From Agarivorans aestuarii (GTDB taxonomy: Bacteria; Pseudomonadota; Gammaproteobacteria; Enterobacterales; Celerinatantimonadaceae): a DNA stretch of 64,000 nt. Where the stretch lies: NCBI RefSeq assembly GCF_019670125.1, contig NZ_AP023033.1, positions 310,001-374,000 on the forward strand. The letters run 5' to 3'. A model generated the notes under the pieces. That model did not search any database. It saw nothing but the letters and a program-made list of their open reading frames with translations, and had not been told where the DNA came from. The position numbers were made by a program, and so were the translations under genes. Position 1 is the stretch's first letter. Every line of letters begins with the position of its first letter. Positions 23,808 to 32,150 of this stretch are shown here, in pieces.

Positions 23808-24404
23808 ATGAAAGCTTCCATCTTTATGTTAATTACAGCATTAATGGCATTTAATGCTTCAGCCGCCATTATTCCAGCTTCTGAAAACCCCGCTGAACCA
23901 GCGATACCGCTAGTATTTTTGGCGGGTGATGTGCCACCGCATCAAAACCCTATACTTTACCCCGGTGCCGCTTCTGTTAGCACCGTAGATATTAACGATG
24001 ACGTAAGAGGTACCGTCAGTTTAGACCTGCAAGCCCTAGATTTTCTTACTGATGAAGGCGCATTTCCATACGATAACGGTTTTTTAGACCTTACCTTCCT
24101 TTGGTATTTCGGCGGTGTTGAGCAAGGGTTTAATTATAGCTATATCTCATGGGACGAGATCCTTGAAAAGCAGTTATTAGGTTTAAGCTTGTTGACCTTT
24201 GTGTCTGATGATTACCTTTTTGTCAATAACTTATTACAAGTAGGCGAGTGGTCACTTTACGCCTATGCCGAACAACAATACCTGGGTGGGTCATTATTTA
24301 ACGTTACAGAAACGGCTCCAGTACCAGAGCCTGCATCTATTTTGTTGTTTGTGTTGTCTGTTGCCGGTGTCTTTGGCCGTCGTTTATTGCTAACAAAAAA
24401 CTAA
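23808..24404 (+). CDS. PEP-CTERM sorting-domain protein, secreted
   Basis: 198 aa from the ATG at 23808 (AAGGAA nine bases upstream; the longer frame from a TTG is less likely). A signal peptide ends near A-S-A-A (residue 19). The C-terminus has the complete sorting signal V-P-E-P-A-S, a hydrophobic helix, then R-R at the end, the hallmark of exosortase substrates. The middle is acidic and aromatic with no domain I recognise. Such proteins are cut by an exosortase and often work with exopolysaccharide. It lies directly before the exopolysaccharide locus, but no exosortase gene is in the window. Confidence 0.88.
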   Translation: MKASIFMLITALMAFNASAAIIPASENPAEPAIPLVFLAGDVPPHQNPILYPGAASVSTVDINDDVRGTVSLDLQALDFLTDEGAFPYDNGFLDLTFLWYFGGVEQGFNYSYISWDEILEKQLLGLSLLTFVSDDYLFVNNLLQVGEWSLYAYAEQQYLGGSLFNVTETAPVPEPASILLFVLSVAGVFGRRLLLTKN

Positions 24405-24447
24405 TTGATATAAGTTAAGCAGTAGGAAAACGGATTCCCGCTGCTCA

Positions 24448-24478
24448 CCTATGTTGTGCAATAAATCACCAACATAGG
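24448..24478. repeat. Inverted repeat CCTATGTTG / CAACATAGG
   Basis: Perfect 9-bp arms with a 13-bp spacer between the PEP-CTERM gene and the first exopolysaccharide gene. There is no T run, so it is not a simple terminator. A regulator site or anti-polarity element is possible. No ops/JUMPstart GGCGGTAG is present nearby. Confidence 0.4.
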
Positions 24479-24515
24479 CACGCTTTAGCCAACAAGCTTG
24501 GCACAAGGATGTGTT

Positions 24516-25928
24516 ATGGGAAACGAAAGAAATGGTTTTGTTCGCAGCCACGAGTTTGAGTTAGCGCTTGTTTATCGCATTACCGACTTAGTGATCATTT
24601 TTGCTACGCTAGCATTATTAGCGTGGTGGAGAAATGGCCATGTAGACGGTGATTTCAGGCTGCTAGCTATTGGCTTAGGCATGGTGTTTCTGGTTATTGC
24701 AGAGTCTTTCAATTTGTACCGCTCATGGCGGATAGCCTCAGTGAAAGAGCAAGCGCAAACAACATTAAGTGTTTGGCTTATAACAGTGGCAATAATACTC
24801 GCGATTAACTATTTCTTAAAAGTTTCCGATATCTACTCACGGCTAGTATTTGGCGGTTGGCTGTTAGCCACGCCTATCGCATTGATTGTATGGCGGATGG
24901 TATTTCGTGAAATACTCGCCTTATTAAGAAAAACTGGCTACAACACTCGTAAAACCCTCATTATTGGTGTATCTGAAACAGGCTTAAGGCTACACCAAGA
25001 GCTGATATCTAACCCCGACTTAGGTTTACACTTTATTGGTTTCTTTGATGATCGCGACAGTGCTCGCCTAGGCGACGACTCTCATTATTTCGGCCCGGTA
25101 GGCTCGGTAGCTAAAGCCTTAGAGTTAGCTAAAAATGGCGAGGTAGACCATGTGTATGTGGCACTACCAATGCATGCCAAAGATAGAATCACCGGTTACC
25201 TCAAGCAGTTGTCAGACACCACCTGCACCACCTTTATTGTTCCTGATTTTTTCACTTATAACTTGATTCACTCGCGTTGGAGCAGCTTAGGCAACATTCA
25301 AACCGTGAGTGTGTTCGATAGCCCGTTCCGAGGTGTATTTAGTGTAACTGTAAAGCGGATCCAAGATGTGGTGTTAGCCAGCATTATTATCACCTTGATC
25401 AGCCCGCTGATGTTAGCGGTAGCCATTGGCGTAAAACTGGGCTCTACGGGGCCAATATTGTTTAAGCAAGACCGCTATGGCCTAGACGGTAAAAGAATTC
25501 GCGTTTGGAAATTCCGCTCTATGAAGGTAATGGAGAATGGCGGCACAGTGACTCAAGCTACCCAAAATGACCCACGGGTTACCCCCTTTGGCGCATTTAT
25601 TCGCCGCACCTCACTAGACGAACTTCCGCAGTTTTTTAATGTGCTATTTGGCAGCATGTCGATTGTTGGACCGCGCCCGCATGCGGTAGCGCATAACGAA
25701 GAGTATCGACAAGTGGTTGACCGCTACATGCTGCGCCACAAAGTTAAACCCGGTATTACTGGCTGGGCGCAAATAAATGGCTGCAGAGGCGAAACCGACA
25801 CCCTAGACAAAATGGAGCGCCGTATTGCCTATGACCTGGAATATATCCAGTTATGGAGCTTATGGATGGACATTAAAATTGTCTATAAAACCATTTTCAA
25901 AGGTTTTCGCAGCGACCAAGCCTATTAA
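24516..25928 (+). CDS. Undecaprenyl-phosphate glucose phosphotransferase, VpsL/WcaJ-like
   Basis: 470 aa from the ATG at 24516 (AAGGA six bases upstream). It loads the first sugar phosphate on the lipid carrier, starting polysaccharide repeat synthesis at the inner membrane. About four transmembrane helices occupy residues 18-125, followed by a Rossmann-like CoA-binding domain (T-L-I-I-G-V-S-E-T-G). After a further helix near 290 comes the sugar transferase domain: K-F-R-S-M-K, T-S-L-D-E-L-P-Q-F-F-N-V-L, and S-I-V-G-P-R-P. The family usually transfers glucose-1-P. It is the first gene of the locus, the position vpsL holds in the Vibrio vps-II cluster. Confidence 0.93.
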   Translation: MGNERNGFVRSHEFELALVYRITDLVIIFATLALLAWWRNGHVDGDFRLLAIGLGMVFLVIAESFNLYRSWRIASVKEQAQTTLSVWLITVAIILAINYFLKVSDIYSRLVFGGWLLATPIALIVWRMVFREILALLRKTGYNTRKTLIIGVSETGLRLHQELISNPDLGLHFIGFFDDRDSARLGDDSHYFGPVGSVAKALELAKNGEVDHVYVALPMHAKDRITGYLKQLSDTTCTTFIVPDFFTYNLIHSRWSSLGNIQTVSVFDSPFRGVFSVTVKRIQDVVLASIIITLISPLMLAVAIGVKLGSTGPILFKQDRYGLDGKRIRVWKFRSMKVMENGGTVTQATQNDPRVTPFGAFIRRTSLDELPQFFNVLFGSMSIVGPRPHAVAHNEEYRQVVDRYMLRHKVKPGITGWAQINGCRGETDTLDKMERRIAYDLEYIQLWSLWMDIKIVYKTIFKGFRSDQAY

Positions 25929-26021
25929 GGCATTAGATATGCAAGTGAGTATATGAAAGTTACCCGAGTCACTACTGTTATTACCAGTGTGCAATTAATC
26001 TCCATAACAGAGGTGGTTTAA

Positions 26022-26555
26022 ATGTTGATAAAGTTACAGCGTATTTTATTAGTTTGTAGTTTGTTACTTCCTTTATTTAATAGCTATGCAGCCAATGAAG
26101 ACAATTACCGCTTAGGGCCTGGCGATGTAATTAACATTAAAGTGTATGGTGAAGAAGACCTAAGCATGGAGCTGTTAATAAACAATAGCGGAAAAATTGA
26201 TTATCCCTACCTTGGCCGTTTAAGCGTGAGTGGCGCAACTAGCCAAGAGCTAAAACAAACTATTCAAACCGGCTTAAAGGGCGATTATTTAATTCAGCCG
26301 AAGGTAGCTGTAAATATTGTTCAATATAGGCAGATATTTATCAATGGTGAGGTAGAAAATCCAGGAGGGTATGCCTACCAACCGGGTTTAACTATAGAAA
26401 AAGCTATTGCACTTGCAGGCGGTTTCACCGAACGCGCATCCAAAACCAATATCAACGTGAGTTCTGGCGCTAATAATAGCCTTGTATCTAAGGCGACGCT
26501 CAATTCTAAAATTCAAGCTGGCGACATTATTGTTGTGAAGGCGAGCTTTTTTTAA
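26022..26555 (+). CDS. Short polysaccharide export protein (Wza/VpsN-like)
   Basis: 177 aa. A signal peptide ends at S-Y-A-A-N near residue 24 with no lipobox Cys. The Poly_export domain follows (Y-R-L-G-P-G-D-V-I-N-I-K-V near 30-42), then one SLBB domain (V-F-style F-I-N-G-E-V-E-N-P-G-G-Y). E. coli Wza is 379 aa with an outer-membrane helix; this form has neither extra SLBB repeats nor a transmembrane C-terminus. It should therefore be a periplasmic ring that needs a separate outer-membrane partner. AGAGGTGG precedes the ATG. It sits just before the Wzc-like gene, its usual partner. Confidence 0.9.
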   Translation: MLIKLQRILLVCSLLLPLFNSYAANEDNYRLGPGDVINIKVYGEEDLSMELLINNSGKIDYPYLGRLSVSGATSQELKQTIQTGLKGDYLIQPKVAVNIVQYRQIFINGEVENPGGYAYQPGLTIEKAIALAGGFTERASKTNINVSSGANNSLVSKATLNSKIQAGDIIVVKASFF

Positions 26556-26591
26556 GTCTTTAGGCTATTGAACTAACAAGGATGTATAAAC

Positions 26592-28859
26592 GTGAATAGA
26601 ACCGCCAATATTAATATTCACCCTATTGCCAGTGATGATTCATTTCAACAGAATGCTGCTCGGCAGTTTGAACAAAAAGAAGAGTTGGTCGACTTAGGGC
26701 AATACTTTAAAGCGGTGTGGAAGCGCTGGCCAATGATATTAGGCTTTACCTTATTGTCTGCTTTATTGGCAACTTTAGTGGCTTATTCAATAACTCCGGT
26801 ATATCGTGCTACAGCTACATTACTTATAGAGGCTGATCAGCGTAAAGCTGTATCTATTGAGGATGTTGTTGGGGTGGATACTTCTAAACAGGAATACTAT
26901 CTCACCCAGTTTGAATTACTCAAATCACGAACAATTGCTCAGAAAGTGATAGACAAATATGGGCTGGAAAAACTCCCTGAGTTTAACGGAGATAAACCGA
27001 AGACCACGTTAGATAAGTTTAAAAATCCTGTAAGCAGCCTTCGAGGACTAGTTCAAAACTCAGTGTTACTACAAAGTATGTTTGACATGGGGCAAGGACC
27101 ATCGGAAATAGATTTAAAATTAGTTAGAAAGCACACTGTTATGGAATCTTTCCGGGAGCGCTTAAGCATAAGCCCTGTTAGAAAAACACAATTAGTTAAA
27201 ATCAGTTTTGATTCAGAAGATAAGAGACTGGCCGCCGACATTGCTAACGCGGTTGGCGAGGCTTACATCGAAGGTAATCGTGATGCGCGTTTGCAAGCCA
27301 GCCGAGAAGCAACCACTTGGCTAGAGGATCGCCTGACTAAGCTGAAGTCAGCAGTGACCAAATCTGAACAACGCTTAACCGCTTTTCTCGAGCAAGAAGG
27401 GCTGTTGGATGTGAGTGGCATCGACAGCCTAGCGTCTACTGAATTAGCTGATTTGAGCCGCCGCCTCAGTGATGCTCGAGACCGCCGCGTTGCTGCCGAA
27501 TCCCTGTATTTCGTACTGCAAGACAACCGCAGCGCAGGCTTGGCCAACCTATCTTCCATCTCCGCCATCTCTAACCACCCACAACTGCGCGATGTGCGGA
27601 TGGCTGAAATCGAGGCGGAGCGTCTGGTTTCTGAATTAAGTAAGCGCTATGGCCCTAAGCACGATAAGATGGTTCAGGCTCAAGCCCAGCTCGCCTCGGT
27701 AAAAGAGCGGGCCAATATGCTGCTCTCTGGTTTAGCCAGCGGTATTGAGAAAGAGTTACGCAGTGCGCGTAGGCAAGAGAGCGCCTTGCAAGCAGATTTA
27801 GATAGTAAAAAAGGCCAGTTCCAAGGAATTGCAGTAAAACGTGCTACTTTCGATGCGCTTAAGCGAGAAGTTGAAAGTAATCGTAAACTGTATGATTTGT
27901 TCCTAAATCGCCAAAAGCAAACCGCAGCAACCACCGATTTTCAAACTGCGGTGGCCCGTTTTAGCGACCGTGCCATTGTGCCCTTGAATGCCGCTAAACC
28001 ACGTAAGGGGCTGTTGGTGTTCTTGGTGCTAGTGATGAGCCTAATAGTGGCCAGTTTCCTGTCCTACTTTTTGGCGGTATTTAATAACTCCATCGAGAAG
28101 GCGCAAGACGTTACTGAAAAGCTGGGCCTAACTCCGCTAGGGGCAATCCCACTGCTGAAGTTGAAGAAAAGCAAGAAGCGGCCAATCAGTTCTGATGTGT
28201 TCTTTGACGACAATTTCAACCGCTTCAGTGAGTCGATTCGTACCCTGCGCACTTCAATCTTGCTCAATATGATGAACCAAGAGGGCCAGACCATTTGCAT
28301 CACCTCTTCAGCGCCAGGCGAAGGCAAGAGTACGGTTTCCATGAACTTGGCGATTGCCATGGCCAGTATGGAGAAAGTACTGTTAATTGAAGGTGATTTG
28401 CGCCGCCCCAGTCTTGGTGGCCGCTTCTCGCTCGCCGCTGCCCACCCTGGCATTTCCAACCACTTAGTGATGAATGCTGATCTAGACGATTGTATCTACA
28501 TCCATCAAAAGTCAGGTTTACACGTGTTGTCGGCCGGGGCCCTGATTAAGAGTCCGCAAGAGCTACTCGCTTCAGAGAAGTTCGCTGCAATGTTTGCTCA
28601 GCTGAGCCAGTCCTATGACCGCATCGTGATCGACTCTCCACCGTTATTGGCGGTGAGTGATGCGCTGATCCTAGCCAAGTATGCTGACTCGGCCTTATTG
28701 GTTGTGGGGGCTGGTCAAACCCGGATCAAACAGTTGAAAGATGCTATCGCTAGCTTGTTCAACCATCAGGTTCCGGTTGAAGGCGTGGTCGTGAACAAGG
28801 TGAGCCACAAGGCGAGCAGTAAAAGCAACGACTACGGTTATTACGGTTATTCATCCTAA
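26592..28859 (+). CDS. Polysaccharide co-polymerase / BY-kinase (Wzc/VpsO-like)
   Basis: 755 aa, GTG start with AAGGA upstream. The N-terminal Wzz domain has one membrane helix (residues about 48-70), then a long coiled periplasmic region including the GNVR-type part, and a second helix near 475. The cytosolic kinase follows with Walker A A-P-G-E-G-K-S-T near 575, Walker A' L-I-E-G-D-L-R-R-P, and Walker B I-V-I-D-S-P-P. The C-terminal Tyr cluster N-D-Y-G-Y-Y-G-Y is autophosphorylated in the family. It sets chain length and couples export. Base composition changes sharply inside the gene near 27,230 (about 40% before, above 50% after), a sign of recombination. Confidence 0.93.
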   Translation: MNRTANINIHPIASDDSFQQNAARQFEQKEELVDLGQYFKAVWKRWPMILGFTLLSALLATLVAYSITPVYRATATLLIEADQRKAVSIEDVVGVDTSKQEYYLTQFELLKSRTIAQKVIDKYGLEKLPEFNGDKPKTTLDKFKNPVSSLRGLVQNSVLLQSMFDMGQGPSEIDLKLVRKHTVMESFRERLSISPVRKTQLVKISFDSEDKRLAADIANAVGEAYIEGNRDARLQASREATTWLEDRLTKLKSAVTKSEQRLTAFLEQEGLLDVSGIDSLASTELADLSRRLSDARDRRVAAESLYFVLQDNRSAGLANLSSISAISNHPQLRDVRMAEIEAERLVSELSKRYGPKHDKMVQAQAQLASVKERANMLLSGLASGIEKELRSARRQESALQADLDSKKGQFQGIAVKRATFDALKREVESNRKLYDLFLNRQKQTAATTDFQTAVARFSDRAIVPLNAAKPRKGLLVFLVLVMSLIVASFLSYFLAVFNNSIEKAQDVTEKLGLTPLGAIPLLKLKKSKKRPISSDVFFDDNFNRFSESIRTLRTSILLNMMNQEGQTICITSSAPGEGKSTVSMNLAIAMASMEKVLLIEGDLRRPSLGGRFSLAAAHPGISNHLVMNADLDDCIYIHQKSGLHVLSAGALIKSPQELLASEKFAAMFAQLSQSYDRIVIDSPPLLAVSDALILAKYADSALLVVGAGQTRIKQLKDAIASLFNHQVPVEGVVVNKVSHKASSKSNDYGYYGYSS

Positions 28860-28908
28860 CTACGAAATTTGCAAGCCATGGATTGGCGGTTAAGCCCTAG
28901 GAGGCACT

Positions 28909-29955
28909 TTGAAATTTGTTCATGTGGTTGAAGCGTGGAAAGGCGGCGTAGCGACGTATTTGGAAGCGCTGATTCATCAGCAGCTTGCTTGTGGCTACCA
29001 AGTTTATTTGGTCTGTGATGAGAAGGTCCTGCACCAAGACCAGCGCAGTATTGAAGGCTGCCAACTCATTACCTACGAGTCGAGTCGTAACCCCTTTCAT
29101 TTCATCGGGATCTCTCGGCAAATTAAGCGAATTCTCGAAGAGGTGGGCGCCGATGTTGTGCACTTTCATAGTTCCTTTCCTGGAGTTTATGGGCGCATTC
29201 AAAAGCATCAGTGCAAGGTGTTTTACTCCCCCCATTCTTGGGGTTTCTCTCAACGCAATGTATCCAAGCTAAAGTTGGCTTTCTTCTCAATTGCTGAGCG
29301 CATTCTCAGTGGTAATTGCACCAAGATTATCTGCATCTCTCGTGACGAGCTTAACTCGGCGAAACGCATTGGTATTAAAGGGCGCAAGCTGGAGCTGGTC
29401 TATACCGGTATCAAGGATAAGCAAATCAGTGTACCTGCAGGGCAAGCCGATAGCAGCTTGAAAGTTGGCTTTTTCGGCCGGCTGGACCATCAGAAAGGCT
29501 TCGACATTTTGTTGGGGGCAGAGTCTACCATCAAGCGCAATGTGGAGATCCACGTCTATGGCGATTCGGTGCGTAGCGAGGTGCTAGAAGACTACCAAGG
29601 TCGCTTCATATTTCATGGTTGGGTAGACAGCGAACGAGTTAGTGAAGAGATGGCCGGTCTCGATCTCATTGTAATGCCGTCTCGCTGGGAAGGCTTTGCG
29701 ATTGTTCCCTTGGAGTCGATGCGAGCCGGCAAGGGCTTGATCGTATCCAACCAAAGCTCGCTTCCTGAAGTGGTTATTGATGGTTACAACGGATTGGTTT
29801 TGAAGTCGAACGAGTCTCAAGTGTTGGCAGAGGCGATTAACTCTCTCTCTTTAATTGAAACCCAGCAGTTGGGTGTGAACGCCAGGAAGGTCTACGAGAA
29901 GTGTTTTTCGTTCGACATGTATTACAGAAAGTTAGAAGGAATTTACCTTGAGTAA
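28909..29955 (+). CDS. Glycosyltransferase family 4
   Basis: 348 aa, TTG start directly behind a full AGGAGG. It has a GT-B fold: an N-terminal acceptor half beginning K-F-V-H-V-V-E-A-W-K-G-G-V, and a C-terminal donor half with V-G-F-F-G-R-L-D-H-Q-K-G-F and the E-x7-E element (E-G-F-A-I-V-P-L-E). It adds one sugar to the lipid-linked repeat on the cytosolic face. Donor and acceptor cannot be told. It overlaps the next gene by eight bases, in a tightly packed core operon. Confidence 0.88.
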   Translation: MKFVHVVEAWKGGVATYLEALIHQQLACGYQVYLVCDEKVLHQDQRSIEGCQLITYESSRNPFHFIGISRQIKRILEEVGADVVHFHSSFPGVYGRIQKHQCKVFYSPHSWGFSQRNVSKLKLAFFSIAERILSGNCTKIICISRDELNSAKRIGIKGRKLELVYTGIKDKQISVPAGQADSSLKVGFFGRLDHQKGFDILLGAESTIKRNVEIHVYGDSVRSEVLEDYQGRFIFHGWVDSERVSEEMAGLDLIVMPSRWEGFAIVPLESMRAGKGLIVSNQSSLPEVVIDGYNGLVLKSNESQVLAEAINSLSLIETQQLGVNARKVYEKCFSFDMYYRKLEGIYLE

Positions 29956-30997
29956 TGTTTATTTAATGCACGCATACAGCCCTAATAACTCAGGCGATGG
30001 CTTGCTAGTTAATATGAGCTTGGAAGTGATTCGTGATTTAGGGATTGATGAGCAAGTCACCGTGGTCGCCTTGGATAAGAAGAGTTTCATTCCTTATCTC
30101 GCCAACGACAATGTTGAGGTAATTGGCGTGCCTGAATTTTCCGCTCGTTTCTTTAAGTTGTTGTTCAGCAAGACTAAGCCAGTGTTTTTTGCGGTAGGCG
30201 GAGGTTATCTGCGTAGCGGTAATATGGTTGAATCGCTTAAAGCGCTGATTGTGCATGGCAGCCAATTATTGCTGCTCTCGGCTTTTAGAAGCAGCAAGAA
30301 AATTTACTTGCCGCAAAGCATTGGGCCACTCAAAGGACCCGGCGGTGCGGTGTTCAAAAAACTGCTCAATGGTGTCGATTCACTTTACTTGCGCGATGAT
30401 AAATCGGTGAAGGAGTTGCAAGGTTCACGAGCCAACAAGAAGCGTTATCCAGACTTGGTGGCCATGTCGATTCTCGAGCGAGTGAAGCCCGAAACCATCA
30501 GACCTGAGCTCGATGGAGTCTGCCTGGTCATTCGCGACCTTCCAGCAAATAAGAACCGAGATGCTTATCTAAGTCGAATCGATGCGCTGCTGGAGCAAAT
30601 TGAAGGGGCTTACTTGGCGGTTCAGTCATCCGGCCGAGGTAATGATGATGCAAGCTTCTATCGCGAACAGTGGGGGCAAGACAATGTACCCAGCCTCAAG
30701 GAAGTGCTCGAGAAACGTTCGCCGCTGGTGGTTTCGGTGCGCTTGCATGGCAGTTTGGAAACCTTGGCTCAGGGTGTGCCCAGTATTCACTTAGCCTATG
30801 AGCGCAAGGGCATCGCCGCTTATGGTGATTTAGGGCTCAATAACTATGTTTATCATGTCAACGACATCCCGGTAGATAAGGTGGTGGCGCAAGTAGAGCA
30901 AATCCTCAACGACCCCAGCGTGTTCTGGGACCATTTCGAGCGCTCGCCGGTTCGCCAGCAATTTCTCTCGGAGCTGGAGGTTGAACTCAATGACTAA
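29948..30997 (+). CDS. Polysaccharide pyruvyl transferase family protein
   Basis: 349 aa. The TTG start overlaps the previous gene, with AAGGA seven bases upstream. The PS_pyruv_trans domain is recognisable: Y-S-P-N-N-S-G-D near residues 9-16, A-V-G-G-G-Y-L-R-S-G, L-P-Q-S-I-G-P-L, L-R-D-D-K-S-V, and V-S-V-R-L-H-G-S-L near the C-terminus. It moves a pyruvyl group from PEP to a sugar, giving a ketal and an acidic polymer. It implies that the exopolysaccharide is pyruvylated. Its TTG start is the second in a row. Confidence 0.85.
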   Translation: MSNVYLMHAYSPNNSGDGLLVNMSLEVIRDLGIDEQVTVVALDKKSFIPYLANDNVEVIGVPEFSARFFKLLFSKTKPVFFAVGGGYLRSGNMVESLKALIVHGSQLLLLSAFRSSKKIYLPQSIGPLKGPGGAVFKKLLNGVDSLYLRDDKSVKELQGSRANKKRYPDLVAMSILERVKPETIRPELDGVCLVIRDLPANKNRDAYLSRIDALLEQIEGAYLAVQSSGRGNDDASFYREQWGQDNVPSLKEVLEKRSPLVVSVRLHGSLETLAQGVPSIHLAYERKGIAAYGDLGLNNYVYHVNDIPVDKVVAQVEQILNDPSVFWDHFERSPVRQQFLSELEVELND

Positions 30998-32150
30998 GAG
31001 TTTACTGATGCTGATGGACGGCAATTTCGCCAAGTACGATGGCGAAATTTATTCCCCTCATATGAGCTATGACAGCTTTGGTAAGCGCTTTGCACCCTTC
31101 TTTAGCCAAGTGGTTATAGCCGGACGAGCTTTTGAAAAGAATGCGCCAGTAGGCAAGCAAGTTTGTGGCAACAAGGTGAGCTTTTACCAAACTAGCAGTA
31201 ACCGAGGTGCGCTGAGCCTGCTGACTTCTATACCAAAACTGTTGGCCCGTATTTTTTCTTTGGTTGGGCAGTATGACGTGGTGCTACTGCGCTTTCCCGG
31301 CAATCTGGCGATGATCGCCATGCTCTGCTGCCTAGTGCGCGGTAAGCGTTTTAATATTGAGATAGTCGCCGAACCCAGAGACTACTTCGGAGTGGGAGCG
31401 TCCAAGCATCCCTTGCGGCTGCTCGCTCGTTTGGTTCATGTGAGCATGACTAAGCTGGCGGTCAAGATGGCTGACTCGGTTCGCTACGTCACCGAAGAGT
31501 ACCTGCAGCAGGCTTATCCTGCCAAAGACGGCCAGCCCTCGTTTGGATTTACTGACGTGGCGTTACCGCCACGCAGTTATCAAGTTGCCCACGAAAATCG
31601 TCCCGCACAGCAGAGTATCCGCTTAATCAATGTGGCGATGATGCATAACCACAGCAAAGGACATCTCAACCTGTTTGCTGCCTTAGCCAAAATGCAGGAG
31701 GACGGACTGGAATTTAGCTGTGAGCTGGTGGGGGATGGAGCCTTACTGCCTGAATTTAAGCAAACAGCAGAGGACTTGGGCTTAAGCGAGCGAGTACATT
31801 TTCATGGCTTAGTCCACCCCTCCGAGAAGGTATGGGACGTACTTAGTCAGGCCGATTTGTTCGTGATGACCTCATTCCAAGAGGGGATGCCGCGAGCCTT
31901 GCTGGAGGCTTCAGCCATTGGCCTACCTTGCATCGCCAGTAGCGTAGGCGGCATTCCGGAAGTGGTGGCCGAACAGTGTTTGGTTGACCCAAGTGATCAG
32001 CAGGACATCTATCAAAAGCTCAAGGCAACGGTGTTGCGTATGCAAGCCAATGAGTTGGTGGGTGCAGGGCAACAACGTAAGTTCGAAGCCCAGCTTCTAG
32101 TGGAAAAATATAGGGATTACTGTGAGTTTCTTGTCCAGCAAAGCGTTTAA
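30990..32150 (+). CDS. Glycosyltransferase family 4
   Basis: 386 aa from the ATG at 30990, chosen because GGAGG lies nine bases upstream, whereas the TTG at 30981 abuts it. The donor half holds I-R-L-I-N-V-A-M-M-H-N-H-S-K-G, L-V-G-D-G-A-L-L-P, H-F-H-G-L-V, and the E-x7-E pair in S-F-Q-E-G-M-P-R-A-L-L-E. It is a second sugar-adding enzyme of the repeat unit. It overlaps the pyruvyl transferase by eight bases and the flippase gene by 29. Only two GT4 genes are visible, so the repeat unit is short or other transferases lie elsewhere. Confidence 0.88.
   Translation: MTKSLLMLMDGNFAKYDGEIYSPHMSYDSFGKRFAPFFSQVVIAGRAFEKNAPVGKQVCGNKVSFYQTSSNRGALSLLTSIPKLLARIFSLVGQYDVVLLRFPGNLAMIAMLCCLVRGKRFNIEIVAEPRDYFGVGASKHPLRLLARLVHVSMTKLAVKMADSVRYVTEEYLQQAYPAKDGQPSFGFTDVALPPRSYQVAHENRPAQQSIRLINVAMMHNHSKGHLNLFAALAKMQEDGLEFSCELVGDGALLPEFKQTAEDLGLSERVHFHGLVHPSEKVWDVLSQADLFVMTSFQEGMPRALLEASAIGLPCIASSVGGIPEVVAEQCLVDPSDQQDIYQKLKATVLRMQANELVGAGQQRKFEAQLLVEKYRDYCEFLVQQSV

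Noticed and set aside
24499-24514. TGGCACAAGGATGTGT as a sigma-54 promoter for the VpsL-like gene
   Set aside because: The -24 is perfect but the -12 reads TGTGT, lacking GC, and the site overlaps the ribosome site and start codon.
24405-24515. ops/JUMPstart element before the exopolysaccharide locus
   Set aside because: No GGCGGTAG or close variant found between the PEP-CTERM gene and the first transferase gene.
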